Assembly (NCBI GenBank): GCA_028023455.1
Contig: JAQFVV010000981.1
Span: forward strand, 62,001-126,000
DNA from: Epiperipatus broadwayi
Taxonomy: Eukaryota; Onychophora; Udeonychophora; Euonychophora; Peripatidae
Length of the DNA stretch: 64,000 bases
Direction: 5' to 3'
Positions 21,500 to 35,110 of the stretch are shown in pieces. A program made the translations under genes and the position numbers. How positions within the stretch are numbered: the stretch's first letter is position 1; each line of letters starts with the position of its first letter. Below the pieces are notes generated by a model that was not told the DNA's origin, did not search any database, and saw nothing but the letters and a program-made list of their open reading frames with translations.

Positions 21500-24400
21500 T
21501 GATTATACCTTAATATTAACCATTGTGAAATCTGATATTTTCTATTGTTATTCCTGGTGGAAGTTTTTAAAAATACTCAACAATTCCACTTTTGTATAAA
21601 TTCATTATTTTAAACTGAAACTAATTTGACTTTTTAAAATCTTTAAAAACTGATTTGTAATAAAAAAAATTGCATGTAAAAAATCATTAATGATGTTAAC
21701 ATAAATAACTTATTCACAAAAAGAATAAAATCAATTTAGTTTATTTTTTTAATGCAAACAAATGAATATGTATTTATGATAAATTTATCAAACTCTGCTT
21801 TTTTAAATTTGATATTTGTTTTATAATTATTGCAATATTTATAAATATTTTAACACCCTTATAATTTCACATATAATAACCCTTATACATGCTGTGATAT
21901 TATAGGCAAGCTTATTCATTTCTATTTTTTAAAATAAAAAATAAATGAATAAATTGAAAGTGTACTTGTGTATTATAAATAATAATCAATTACTGGATAC
22001 AAATCATCAAAAATATTTTATAAACAAGAAAATACATATTTCTTTTTTCCCAAGTATTTTGAATGAAAATTAAATGAGAAGTAAGTGAACCTTCTATTGG
22101 GCTTTTTTTGTTGTAAACAACAAAATAAAATCTTTGAATTAAAGCCTACTCACATAAAACTTTAGCTTCTAACTGTAAGATACTGACCTTTTCAGAATTT
22201 TTTTACTTAAAAATCAATAAAATCAGCATGATATTTTATTATAAATATTAGTCTAAGCTAATACCATTTACAATAATGATAAAGCCATCATCTTAAGCAA
22301 TGGAATTGCTATCCTTTTTTGAAAGTAAATAAGACACCTTTTATAATAAATAAGAATGTTAGCAATTTAATCAATATTTGAATAATTATTGTTCTGGAAG
22401 TCACATAACCTCCTAACAAATAAATAAGTGTCTGGTGAAGATTTTATCTGGAAAACTTTAGTTTTCATGTGTAATTATATACAATATAAATTAATATTAA
22501 TTTATATAAAAAGCATCCTGATATCCACAGATTTTGGTCATTCTAATGTAAAGATAATTAAGCAAATACACATTTTATCACTATAAGCAGGCATTTTCTT
22601 TAACTTAATCAATATGACAGTTTTCATTGACCAGCAGCTTTCCTCAGAGCTAAATCATATATAAATACATGAATAAACAGTTAAATGAAATTTGAGATTC
22701 CCTTACAAATATTTATACAATAAAATATTTCAATTTATGGCTTGGTTCATGGGGTACTGCATGTTTTTTTTTTTACTTTTTTGAAGTAAGCATTTAGCAT
22801 GCTGTAGTAGATAAAGGTTATATCACTATTCAAAATTTTTTGGAAATATTGATATTGTTACCTTCATCTATTTTCTCACTAAGTAAGGTGTCAAAACTTC
22901 TATTTGACATTGTAAATCATATGGTAATGTAATCAATTCAATATTATTTTTCAATTTGTTATAGCATTTTAGAGTTGTTTGGTTAGAAATTTTTTTTAAA
23001 TATTTTGTAAATAATTAATAAACTTTTATAAAAAGGAATATTATTATCTAATTATTAAATATGATGTATGGTGATAATAGTGTATTAATAATAACTAAGT
23101 TAATAAAATAAAATGTCTTAATATCTTGGCTTATTTTGAATGGTACTCATTATCTTTTAGCTAATATTTTCTTTTATTTTAAACCATTTTCCGTGATACC
23201 CATTTCATTGTATTACACCCCCCTCCACTAGGTATACTTGATCCGTTTTATACTTAAAACAAAAATGCATATTGATTATTTGATTAATACTTTAGAAAAA
23301 GCTTTCACCAATGTTTTAATACTTTGTTTTATCACAAAATTTGTTTTCCTATTTAAAAGAAAGTTTCATATTTTTAATCAAAGTGCTTCTTCTTAAATAA
23401 TAATTACTTGCTAACAAATGCTAACAATTTCAGTTTATAAATAATATAAACTACTATAAAATTCTCTTCATTCCCTATGTTTCATTATCTTTTATATTTT
23501 TCTGATTGTTTAGGTCATTGGTGAATTACTTCATTCCTAAGAGTTTTTCAGTGGATCACTACAAAATTATAATAGACTCCATTAATAATAATCGTATATG
23601 CTTGTAAATCAAAAAGTGTATTCACTTAACAGCAAGAAACTGTTTCATAGATTTCTGTTATTGTAAGAAACAATTAGGTTGATATACTTGTTGGTGTTCA
23701 GCCATCTTAGGTTCCACAATAATAGCACATGACTTTCTAAGATGCTTATTGATATGCTTTCAAGTGTAGTTCTTTTTATTCTTTTCTAGAACCAGTAATC
23801 ATAATTTTTAGAAAGCAGTGAACAAAATATAATGCAGCTAAACACTATCTTCAAATTGATAATTTAAATCCTAGTTTTACTGGCAAAGGTAAATGTCTGC
23901 AAGTATCTTTGATATGAAGATTTTATAACACAAGCCACGGGGGACCACTGATTATTCAAATTTCAATATATATATATAGCTCTAAAACGGTGAAAATAGT
24001 ATTCTTTCTTTAATTTGCGTTATACTATTTCATTTTTGCTGCTTTTATAAAAACAATATATTACTTTTAAAAAAAAGAAACACTTTTCAACAAGATTAAC
24101 GTCGTTTATACTAACTAGCATCATGTATGATATTTTTCTGACTTCCTAGGTTTACTTTGACACAACGTCTTTGTATCTACATCATTAATAAACATTAATG
24201 ATGCTATTTTATAATTCTTTTTACATAAAGTAGCTTTACTAAGCTTGCTTGTACAATTTCCTTATTACTTTAATAATTTATATGAATTTATATATTCTTT
24301 CGTTTTTTTTTTTTTTTTAAATATTTTACTTCCAGATGAATATATTTTTATCTAGCTGTCATTCTTACAAGAGATGTTTAAATTCAGAACAGTCAATAGT

Positions 24401-25560
24401 AACTTCAATCAGACATCTTTATAAATAACATACGGAATATAATTTAAAAGATATTGCTAATTCAGCAAAGATATATTTAAACATTTATTACTTTTTCAAG
24501 TAATTACAATAGCAAACATTTCTAATGATTTAGCATTACTAATGATGTTTACTAACTCTAAGAGGAATCAAGTAAAATTTAATCTTCATAAACTATTTAT
24601 AGCTTTTAAGTAATACAATTTTACTTTAGAAGCATATAATGAAATAGCGGTTTTCTTTCAATTTTTTTTTTAAAATTTCTAACTTAAAATAAAAAGTTAA
24701 AAAAATTGTAATTAAAAATAATATATATTGCGTGTATATACGTTTAAATTTTAAGTTCCATTGAGAATGGACATATCTAACATAACTACGTAAATAAAAA
24801 AAAAAATAGAGACAGGATGGCGAAGTAGAGAAACGTGAGATTAAAAAGAAAATATAATACCTAAATCTAGAATTAGCTAATTATGGAGATGAGTTGATAT
24901 CACAATAACGTAATCATTCTCAGATATATATTTATGTACATATATAAACATTTTATATGGTCACAGCTGTGATAAATTTGACAAAACAGTAAATAGATTT
25001 ATGATTGCCTAATCATATTGTTATTATGACAGTTAGTTATACATTATTCATATTGACCAAACTAGTTTCTACAAACGCAGTGGAACGATTTAAGAACATA
25101 CACGTCTTTATGTCAAATTGCACATTACATTTGTCAGTATACATATCTAATCTAAAATAAAGCTGAATTATTGTCTAATGAACGGCCTTCCCATTTACTT
25201 AACTAGTGTGATTTGTTACTTTCAGAATATTGATAGTTCAGGGAAGAGAAAAAGATAAAGACAATAGTCATCAAAATTAATTTGAATAAAGTAATTGATG
25301 TGTTTTACATGATGTAGAAAAATGGCTGTATTTAAACAATGCACATGATTTGGACATCGTACCCTGGAATGTGCATAAAAATTGGCTTGACATAGTAATA
25401 TATTAGATCTATGTCAAAAATTAAAGGCTTACTTTGCAATGAACAGATGACATTTAAAAATAATTGTCATAATTAGAAGTGAGTGGAAACAACTTGGAAA
25501 GGTTTTTCATCATTGGTTTTACAAAAGAAGTCTACATATGTTTGCTGATAATCCATTTAA
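21500..25560. other. Long AT-rich stretch, no genes seen
   Basis: About 4 kb with A and T runs (for example near 22770 and 24307) and scattered short TA runs. I see no ORF of note, no known repeat of this window and no RNA gene signature. A small GC-richer patch near 23930-23955 has no recognisable meaning. Confidence 0.55.
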
Positions 25561-25569
25561 ATTTTATAT

Positions 25570-25690
25570 ATATATGATCACTAGATGGAGCTATTGGTAA
25601 AGCTCCATCTAGTGATCATAAATGCAAGCTAAAAGCAAGTTACGAAATGTATAACTTGTTTTGTTTATCATATATATATATATATATACT
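25570..25690 (-). mobile_element. Small hairpin element related to the 405-bp unit
   Basis: A perfect 19-bp-arm hairpin (25574-25592 and 25601-25619, 8-nt loop, core ACTAGATGGAGCT) is followed by a segment whose minus strand reads TGATAAACAAAAC, CAAGTTA..TAACTTGCTTTTAGC and GCATTTATG. The 405-bp unit begins TGATAAACAAAAATGCAAG and continues ACTTGCTAACGCTTG and ATTTATG. TA repeats bound both sides. No hammerhead core here. Confidence 0.6.
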
Positions 25691-27655
25691 AGGTACTAAT
25701 TGTTTACAAGAAAACATTTTTCTAGCAAATGTTTTCTGTTAAGTTATTGCTGACAATTTTAAAATTAGAAATGATTTAGAAAAATAGTTACTGATGAAAT
25801 TATCGCAGCAACAGTAAAATAGTCAATTAGAAATCAAATTACATATGCATACTCATGATAAAATAACTACTTTTGATTTTATTATATTAATAATAATTGC
25901 AAATGTTGTGTTTAATTATTTGTATTATAATAGATGACTTCACAGAAAATATGTTTATTTTATTTTAGAAAAACATGCAAATATACATATAATGTAACAG
26001 TCAGAATTGTCTATCTCGCTAACACACTGCAGAATTCAAACCCCAGACACGAAACTGAACATTCTAAGAAAGGTTGACTTCTAGATATACTAAGTTCGAA
26101 TCTAAAGTTCAAATTTCACAGCGCCATCTATGTGATAACGCATCTGATGCCACTACTATTATAATCTTTGACCGGTGCCTGGTGGTCAGGGAGAAACAAA
26201 AGACTCTATACTAAAAGAAGCTTGGGTGGCTAATTAACATCTATGGATTTACAAAAGAAATGCAGAAAATATATATATATAGACCGAGACAGTGATAGGA
26301 ATCAAATAAAATAAGAGATCAAATTTAGTTTTAAATAATTTCACAAAATTTATTTATATAAATTATATATATCATGCCACTGTCTGCTTATATAAGACAG
26401 GGACGCGTATTAAATAATTGTTGGCATTATAGTCCAATAAATGACAAAAAGGTTTTAATGCAAAGTGATATATTCTATTCCTCGAGCTAATAGCATTACG
26501 ATAATGTTCTTGATGAGATAGAAACATTTGCGAGGTGCTTTGAGTAATTATACAAGTTTAAGAAAATATTTGAAATTAAGTGTTATAAATATTTATTGAT
26601 TTCGAGAATAGCACGGACAAAAGCTTACTAAGCAACAAAGTGGAAATGTGATCAAAGCATTTATTTGAAAATAATAATAATAGAGTTGCATTGGGAGGTC
26701 AGTATTGCTAATAATGAATTTATTAAAGTTGGAGGGTGTGACACATTTAAGTAACGGATGCTTTGTAAAATAAATATAAAATAAAACAATAATGAAATAT
26801 TTGGAATGATTACAGAGGGCATCTCACCGCTAACCTGTAGGAAAGTATTTTATGAACAGCCAAAACTTAGTGACTGGGTGACAATTGCGTTTAATTCCCA
26901 GGTGTGTCATTTATGGATACACTCTGCCTGGAAACTGCAATAAGCAAAGAGAACGGACTTGGCTGTGTAAAGAATCCTTGGAAAAGTAAAACAAAGCAGT
27001 CTGAACAACCAATTCACTTACCAGCAATACGAGACTAGTGTATATAAAACATACTGAATGGGTTTTACTTGGATTAAGAGAAATACCCAATCAAATTCCC
27101 AGAAATTCATTTAAAAAGGGTCCGCATATTCTTGACATCAATGATGAACTTTGTAATTAAAGTAGAACACGGTATTTAAAATAGAAAATGCATGCCTGCA
27201 GGTTTGAAAGGAAAGCATAGGTTTATTTATACAATCATGCATTTGGGGAAACATTTAAATCATTGACCTCACACATACTGTCATATTAGATTACAATCAA
27301 TAACATGTAGATTTTAAACTATGTGATTGTATTATATATTAAAAAAAAGAATCGCCCTCGAACGAGTGATTTGCAAGATAATAAAAATTGGAAATTATTT
27401 AGAAATTTAAAATATGCCTTTATAGCGGCATCTTAGTTTCAACAAAAATAATAATTCACTCGGTCAAAGACAATCCTGACACATTATCATAATAAAATAA
27501 CAGAAAGCTTAATCAATAGAAAATATTAACCCAAGGATAGAGAGCAAAAATGTTGGTTATATTTAAACAAATACATAATAAAGTTATGTGAAATATAAGA
27601 AAACAATTTAAAATAGCTATAGCATGTTAGTTATCACAAGAGCTCTTGGGTTAAT
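25691..27655. other. Non-coding stretch, partly less AT-rich
   Basis: Around 25998-26060 AGAATTCAAACCCC looks like a B box but no convincing A box precedes it. 26680-27170 is less AT-rich without a usable ORF. No family match inside the window. Confidence 0.45.
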
Positions 27656-27659
27656 TTAG

Positions 27660-27865
27660 GGTTACCTCTGGAGAAGCATTTTTAGGCAGATTGATGGTCG
27701 GCAGGTTTTTATATAATTTAACAGCAAAATCTGGAAATGTTCATATTTTTGGAAGCAGCAGCAGAACCGGGGTTCCTTGTGTGATAACTTCCGATGGTCT
27801 GGAGCAGCAGCCGGCTATTCCAAGGGAACATAGCCATCTTGATGCCTCTACTCTGTCATGTCAAG
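27660..27865 (+). other. GC-rich island, candidate exon
   Basis: About 200 bp near 45-50% GC in a surround near 25%. The plus strand is open from a TAA at 27651 to a TAG at 27868, about 71 codons, including SGNVHIFGSSSRTGVPCV and LEQQPAIPREHSHLDAST. It is preceded by TTTAG at 27655-27659 and ends CAAG|GTTAGC, which could be splice acceptor and donor. The minus strand also has a 39-codon ORF starting AAGATGG near 27843, so the coding strand is unclear. I do not recognise the protein. It could be an exon, a retroposed fragment or a CpG-protected regulatory island. Confidence 0.35.
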
Positions 27866-27870
27866 GTTAG

Positions 27871-28855
27871 CAAATTATTAGAATAATTTTGGTTAGAAAC
27901 ATTAGACCTCAGAATGATTTCTCTTAGAAACATTAGAATGGAGAACAAAAGAAAACCCTCCTTTTTATAGTAGAATTTAACAATAGAACTGCCCTGGAGC
28001 ATTACAAAAATATATCAGACTTATCAGCTGTAATTAAATCTATCTGAATGTCTAAAGGAATTCAACATTAATTAATTTCTTCTGTTAATTCCCTGTCGAC
28101 ATTCGAATTACAAACTAGATTTAATTAAAAATTACTTTTACTAATTAAAGAAAACCTTAAGTGGACATCTGCTGGTTTTAGATAAACTTATATAACATTA
28201 ACTAATTAAACTATTGTCCCTCATTTATTTTAACAGAAATTTTTGGAATGACTTTTATTAAATTAAACGAAAATTACTTTACTTTTAAATTGCAATATTT
28301 GAATCTATTTACTAAACGAATATTTACTAAATGAATTTTATTTAAATCAAAATATATTATGACGGTAATATATATTTGTAAATAGATTCAAACAAAATAA
28401 CTTTAACAATTTATAATTTTGATATGCTTTAACATGCATATCATAGTGTGTGCGCAATTACGACTTATATAACCTACTTTTTAATAAATCAAAATTCTGT
28501 GAACATATACATAATCCATTATATTTTATTTTATTTGGAAATGAGTTATATATATAATACAAGCATTGTACTCGTGGTTTAAAATTAGGCGGGATTTTCA
28601 GTATATAAGCATATTGCAGATACACTACGATAGATTGGGGTTCAAACTAAGGTATGAGGGTAGGAAGTAGGTGAGAAAAGGTGAAATGAAGATCTGCAAA
28701 GCAGACCTTACTGTTTCAATAATAAACACTCAAAAAGAAGTATGGTTATTCAAACTTCAAGAGAAAAAAGAAAAGAAAAAATTTCTAGAAATGAGTTTTG
28801 TAATATTTTTTAAGAAATCAAATATATTAATCTTTAATTGAGTTTTGAAGATTAT
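27871..28855. other. AT-rich non-coding stretch
   Basis: No feature recognised. Confidence 0.5.
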
Positions 28856-28860
28856 ATGTG

Positions 28861-28985
28861 TGCTAGAGATAATCTCTAATTTAGTAAATCATTAATAATA
28901 GTCATTACTATATTTATTTAAAGTGGATGGTGTCAAAAATGTAGGTTGATGAATTTTACACTTGTAATTCAAAATATAACTATAC
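28861..28985 (+). repeat. Dispersed repeat E, diverged copy
   Basis: AGAGATAATCTCTAATTTAG, TAATAGTCATTACTATATTT and AGTGGATGGTGTCAAAAATG follow the order seen at 12122-12245. Confidence 0.55.
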
Positions 28986-29342
28986 AAACCAATATGTGAA
29001 TCACAAAAACATCCACATAGAGAGCAGATTGTTCCTGTTTTCTGCTTAACTAATATTTTTTGAAATGCCATGTTTTATTTTCTTCAGCAGTCATGCTTTC
29101 TTTCTGAAAAACATTATCATGTTTAGTTGTAGTTCCTCCATATAGTTTTTTAATGGTAATAAATAACAATGCACTTCTTGGGAATATCTTTGACATAATT
29201 CATATAACACAAATGCTTCAATTCACCACATAAACACTTTTTAAAAAGACATACATTCTTTATTCATTTTATATGTCTTTTAAAAGAAATCTAGTCATAT
29301 ATCACATGTCCTAATTTAATAAGCTTGTATTACAAATGTTAT

Positions 29343-29579
29343 CTAATGAGCATATCAATACCTCTTAACAAGCTTTTCAAAATATCCTTAACCTCAGATC
29401 AGGTTCTAGCTTTACTCAGTGAGGTATTAGGATATTTAAGTACTGGACTTGACCTGGTATTATAAATATAATGGTTGAACTATCTTAGCATCTCACTGAT
29501 GAAATCCAGAAGCTCAAAACCGACCGGAGATAAGGGATATTCTGAAAAACTTGTTAAGAGCTATTGGCATGCTCATTAG
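29343..29579. mobile_element. Foldback element, about 90-bp arms
   Basis: Left arm (29343-29430) contains CTAATGAGCATATCAATACC and CTCTTAACAAGC. Right arm (29487-29579) reads back as CTAATGAGCATGCCAATAGC and CTCTTAACAAG. AATATCC and a TCAGTGAG motif are also shared. Imperfect, so an old insertion. CTGATGA at 29497 belongs to the arm and is not a ribozyme. Confidence 0.7.
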
Positions 29580-32500
29580 TTTACATGTCCTATATAGTGA
29601 AGGTGTAACTTTTATGATAGTCAATTCTATAGCATAGTACATAGATTGCAGAACAGGTTGATTGGTTTTATAATTTTGTCAATGTATTTTTAAATTTTGT
29701 AGAGCATCCACAAATGAAAATTTCTAACCACTTTATATTTTTGATAGGGTGTTCAAGTTTCACTTCTGTGCAATAAAGTATAAAAAATGACAACTTAATA
29801 TGCAGGTAACTTAAATGCAGTTGTTAATTTCCTGTGATTAAATATTCTATCTTTTAACTTGTAAAAAGCAGTAGCATAAAATTGAATTCTATATTGCAAA
29901 TCCACATCTAAGTCCACATTTATATTTATGTTAACTGTCAAAATATAAAATTGGTTTATATTCTCAAGATGCTACCATCTAAGCTAAAAATTGCTAAGTG
30001 TTTTCCAAGAACTTCTGTTTTTTGAACAGCTACATTGTATTAAAGATAGTAATAACATTCATAAATCTTATTCTAAACTGGAAAAATAGCATAATCATCA
30101 AACATATCATATATACAGAAATCAAAAAGTTTTTTGTTACTCTTGATCCATTCAAATTAAAAATATTGCCATGAAATATGTATCACACCTCAATCCATAT
30201 TTTATTAGATCTCCTATAAACAGTTTAGAAGATCATTGTCTTTTAAAATAACAACAATATTGGTTAATACATCTTTGTTTAATACAATTATTTACTACAA
30301 ATGACTATGATTTTACATCTATAATATTAATAATAATTCTATTTCCATCATGCAGAAAGATTATAATATAAAAAGCTATGGTGGATATCCAAATAATTTT
30401 AAACAATTTCATTATCTATATGATTAATTAAGTCAAATACTTGATCAAATCAATGAAAACAATTTGTAAATCACTTTTTTGTTTTCAACATTTTACTTGC
30501 ATCTACTAGGCAACATAAATCATATTTATAATGATTTATTCTCCAAAATAGCATTGAGTCTCTATGATTAGAATGGCTAATTTGACAAATATTTGAAAGT
30601 GTCTTTGCTATACTGGATAATTATGATATTTTTACGATAATTACTTCAATTTAGCTTTATATTCTTTATTTTTAAAATTGACACATTTTTAAGATCAGGA
30701 AATCCAAATGTATGAGTTCAAATATTCCAAAAATGTATATTTAAAAGCTGACATATCACCCACCATATACTAAAACTTCACATACTTTATGATGATTTGT
30801 ATCCTTGGATTTTATTAATAGGCTAAAAATCAATCGTGATAACCTAAGCCTAGATTTTGTGGATGTTCATGTTATAATGGTACTGGAATTACCATAACTT
30901 TCCTACAATGTGTTGTCTATTTACAACCATATATTAAGGTATAAAGTTTATTTTTTCCAGTATTTACAATTTTAACAATTGGAAATAATTGAAAGTTTGC
31001 TAATCTTTCACATGCGCAATTGTCTCTCAGACAGCCAATCAGATTTTAAACAGCTGTCTTAAGAATGATCAGGCTTCGATACATGACAGATTTTGACAAG
31101 AAAAGTATGAAGTTATCAGCAATATATGAATATTTTGTATAATTGGCAGACAGTAATTGGAAATATTGTAATAAAACTATGTTATTACAGTCACATAATA
31201 CAATTTATCTTAACAACTCAATTTATATAACTATATCATGCACGTTATTAATAAACTATACTTCGTTTAGGTGCATCACCAGATTCTATCTTTATCTATA
31301 ATAATTAAAAATATAAACGTCTTGCAATTTTCTTTTTTTATCTTTATTTAATAGTTTTTTTTTTTTTTTTTACTAGATTGCAATTAAAGAAATGAATGTT
31401 AGTGCTAATATAAATATACAACCTCTCTAATGTAGCTATGTAGTATATAAAAATAAAAATCTAATGAACAAAAATAAAATTTCCGCATTAAGTATTTAAT
31501 TTATAGTTACATTAAGAAAAATATATATTCTGCAATAGAAATACATTTCCCTATAAAAATACCATTTTTTGTTTAATAATAGAATCACGAATGACACTTC
31601 TAATGTAGGCAGAAGTGCAATCCATAAGTGATGTCCATATTTATTCTTGAACTTACAGCTACAATAGCGCATATTAAATAAAATCAATAAAATATGTTGT
31701 TCGATAAAAATATGTTTTAAATAGAAAGAAAAATACTTCTGCATGAAATGTATATAAAATAAAAATAACAAAAAATAGTTCATGCGCAAAATATGCTTTA
31801 AATTTTAAAAAGCAGAACTTAATTCTTGGTGCTAAATATTTTCAGTAAAAGTAATAAAAAATAAGATGTAGATGTGAAGTTAAATGAAATTTCATAACAA
31901 AATTCCAAATATAAAATTACTTAAGTTATAAAAACAACTAATTAAAAGCATTGTATTGAATAATGTTTTAGCAAATAAAAAAACAATAAACAAGAGCGTA
32001 ATCATGGAAATTGCAATATATACATTATAACACTGGAATACATTATTCTATCATGGATGACATATTCACATCCTATATTCAATTTGTTATCATTGTTTTG
32101 TGTTTTTTTTTTGTTAAATCGTTGTTTTTGTTGTAAAATATATCATTCTTTTGATTTTATCAAATATATTCTTGTAGCTATAAATTCAAAAATGAATGCA
32201 GATAATTTATGTTATTGATTAATGTTCTTTACTCATTGATAAATACTATGTAACTCCATAAAATGAGTATATAATTTAATATATTACCCCCAGTATACTA
32301 TGTACCTTCTATTTATGCATTTATTATTTAACTCAATATAATTCACTTTAAAAATTGTAGCATATCATAAATGTGCATGACATTTTGTAACATGTTTCAA
32401 ATAACTCCAAAAAATAATGGAGTGCATCAGAATAAAATAAATAATCTTTTATAATAATTAAAAAATAAAGATAGAAAGAATGGAAGAAAAAATACTAGAT

Positions 32501-32785
32501 ATGTTGGTCTTAATATAAGATATAAGTGGCCACAAAAAATTTAAAAAAATGTTAGCATAAATAATAAAATTAGAAAAATTGGTTGTCTAGAAACAAAAAA
32601 AAGAAGTAACAGAAAATGTGCAGAAATTGATACTAGATAATTTAAAAATATTTTTTCTAGATAAAACAGATATTACATTTCATCTGAATAAATGTAAATT
32701 TAACAAAACCAACATATGCATCTGTCTGTTTATTTTTATAATTACATACTTATAATTACAGTATAATAAGTAGAATAATGCTTAA
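29580..32785. other. Long AT-rich stretch, no genes seen
   Basis: The 97-codon minus-strand ORF at 31496-31789 is rich in F, I, L and Y, as any AT-rich ORF would be, and lacks a recognisable domain. No repeat family of this window identified. Confidence 0.5.
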
Positions 32786-32789
32786 GATT

Positions 32790-33425
32790 AAATGGGTTTA
32801 TGAATAATCTTGAAAAACTAGTCAACACTTAGACAATCCCAATATCATTAACAATCAACAATTTCAATCTGTTGCCAAGGCAACCTCCTTTTTAGACATA
32901 AGGGTGGAATAACACCCTTATTAATGGTCCAATATACTTATATAGACTCTAAACTTTGCAACTTGACCACAGAGATTCAAATTACTGATATAAAGAAGTG
33001 TAAATAAACTTATTTAAACTGGTAAATAAAACCTACTGTGAATGCAGACTACTAAATAGTCAATTCTAACATTATAAACTGCAATTATAAATTTCAAATT
33101 GTTCAAGGCTAAATGAGTGTGTAAGTAATCATTAATAACTAGTCAACACTTAGACAATCTCAATATCAATAACAATCTACAATTTTTAAGTATTATCAAG
33201 GCAACCTCTTTTTAACCATAATTAACTATAAGATTGTAATGCCACCCTTATTAATCGTCTTATATACTTATATAGACACTAAAGATTGCAACTTGACAAC
33301 ACACATTGAAATTATCATACAAAAAAAGTTAAAATAAACTTATTTAAACTGGTAAATAAATTCTATTTGAAATTCAGATTAATAAGTAGTTAATCATAAC
33401 ATACAAACTGCAATTATAAATTTCA
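32790..33425 (+). repeat. Tandem pair of a 321-bp repeat (R321)
   Basis: AGTCAACACTTAGACAATC recurs 321 bp apart (32820 and 33141). Both units contain CAAGGCAACCTC, CACCCTTATTAAT, TATACTTATATAGAC, GCAACTTGAC and ATAAACTTATTTAAACTGGT in the same order. No ORF. A fragment lies at 13896-14075 on the other strand. Confidence 0.85.
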
Positions 33426-33520
33426 TGAGGTTGCCTTGACATCAATTAGAAACTGTTGATTCTTACTGATATTGGGATTGTCTAAGTTTTGAATGGTTTT
33501 TAATGATATAACTACAGATA
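33424..33520 (-). repeat. Inverted end piece of R321
   Basis: GAGGTTGCCTTGAC, AAACTGTTGATT and ATATTGGGATTGTCTAAG are the reverse complement of the first 90 bp or so of the R321 unit, joined directly to the end of the second unit. The cluster thus has head-to-tail and inverted junctions. Confidence 0.75.
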
Positions 33521-35105
33521 TTATACAACATAGTTAAAGATCTACCCACCATTCAGGTTGCAAAATAATATGATCTTTAATAATGCTGTTTATAACGGAA
33601 ACATATATCCAGCAGAGATTGGTATTTTTTTCATCATCATTGCTATTTAAATATCAAAGAAATTTGTATACGATGTAAGTAAACTCAACATTATTTTAAT
33701 ATTATTAAATATTTGTCACATTTAATTGATTATTTTCATATATATATATAAATTAATAACAGAAAGTTATCAAAATTTAAACTTTTTATGTATTAAAACA
33801 GTATATTTCTTATTAAATAATCTATATGGATGTTATTTATTTGTTTATATTAAAAAGCCAAGACAATGAATTATATTACTTTTTATTTTCAATATTATGG
33901 AAAATAATCAATGGTGGAAATTCAAAAAATAAAATGAAATATATTCATTTCATTTTTAATTTTGGGAAAAAAAAGATAATCAATAATAAAAATAAATATA
34001 TATAGCAACATATATAAACTTTTTGGTACAAATTCTGATTTACATTCAATGGTATTTTTACTTAACTTCAAGTGGGGGGGGGGGAGGCAGGAAACTGATG
34101 ATATTCAAACAATTTTTATGTTGCTACTTCTAATGCAATTATGAACTAAATACTTTAGAATTATTACCAAGAATTGTGTGTTTAGTTTTTATGTTTATTA
34201 ATAAATGATCGAAACTATTAACAAAGTATACTAAATATTGAATGAGCAACACATTTTTGTTCAAAATGGCGACACTTGTTCATATTTTATTTGGCAAACA
34301 GAAATAATTATAGAGATTTTTTTGTTGTTGTTTTTATGTTGCTTCTTATCTAATTTTAATGATGTTTATTTCATAATTAAATATATATTTATAATTATAT
34401 AAAATTTTGAAAAAGAGTTAATCTTGTATCTAGGTGAAAAAAAAAAACAATTATATATTATTTGTGTTATCTTAAAACGTAAATATTGTTGTGTTATTTA
34501 TTTCAATAAATTTATATCTTTTAAAAATCTGTCAATCTTTTTAGTAATGTTAAAAGTTAATGTTAACAAAAAATTTGTTTAAAAAGCTGTATTAAATGAA
34601 AGTATTATTTATACTGAAGACTTGATATGTGCATATTAATCTTTACAAAGTTACTTTCATTTTGATTATCAATTAAAAATATTGGATACCTTAACATTTA
34701 ATGAATAGACAAATAATTTCACAATGTGATTGTTACTTAAAAAAATATTAGAAACCCTAAATAAACAAAACTTTTCCATTGAATACAACGTTTTGCATTT
34801 TTTTAAAAATAAACATAAAGCATAAACTTATATATGTGGTCAATAGAGGGCGGGCTAAGATATGTAAATCATGTGACATTTTTTGAATTATTATAACAAC
34901 TTGACAAAGTTCAAATTTGAACAAAGTCGATTAGATGAAAATAAATTTATGATTTAATTATATAGTTATCTATTAAATTGATTATGTTTCATATTCAGTG
35001 AAGGAAAATATATATATTATGTTCATGAAGAAATGATATAAATAAATAGTTTTTTGTGTTAATCTATATATTATGTTGTCTATTAAATTCCCAATATTTT
35101 AATTA
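33521..35105. other. AT-rich non-coding stretch with a poly-G tract
   Basis: An uninterrupted G run of about 12 at 34073-34084 stands out. AGAGGGCGGGC at about 34846 is a small GC-rich patch. No gene or repeat family recognised. Confidence 0.5.
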
Positions 35106-35110
35106 AATAT

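Noticed and set aside
25995-26060. B-box-like AGAATTCAAACCCC, possible tRNA gene or SINE
   Set aside because: No A box at the right distance and no cloverleaf; no second copy noticed in the window.
31496-31789. 97-codon minus-strand ORF rich in F, L, I and Y
   Set aside because: Composition is what AT-rich DNA gives by chance; no domain, no conserved pattern, no neighbours.
32790-33520. CRISPR-like reading of the repeated blocks
   Set aside because: Long units, no short regular repeat-spacer pattern, and a eukaryotic context.
34073-34084. Poly-G run as a G-quadruplex
   Set aside because: Only one G tract; a quadruplex needs four spaced tracts. A simple homopolymer or assembly artefact is more likely.
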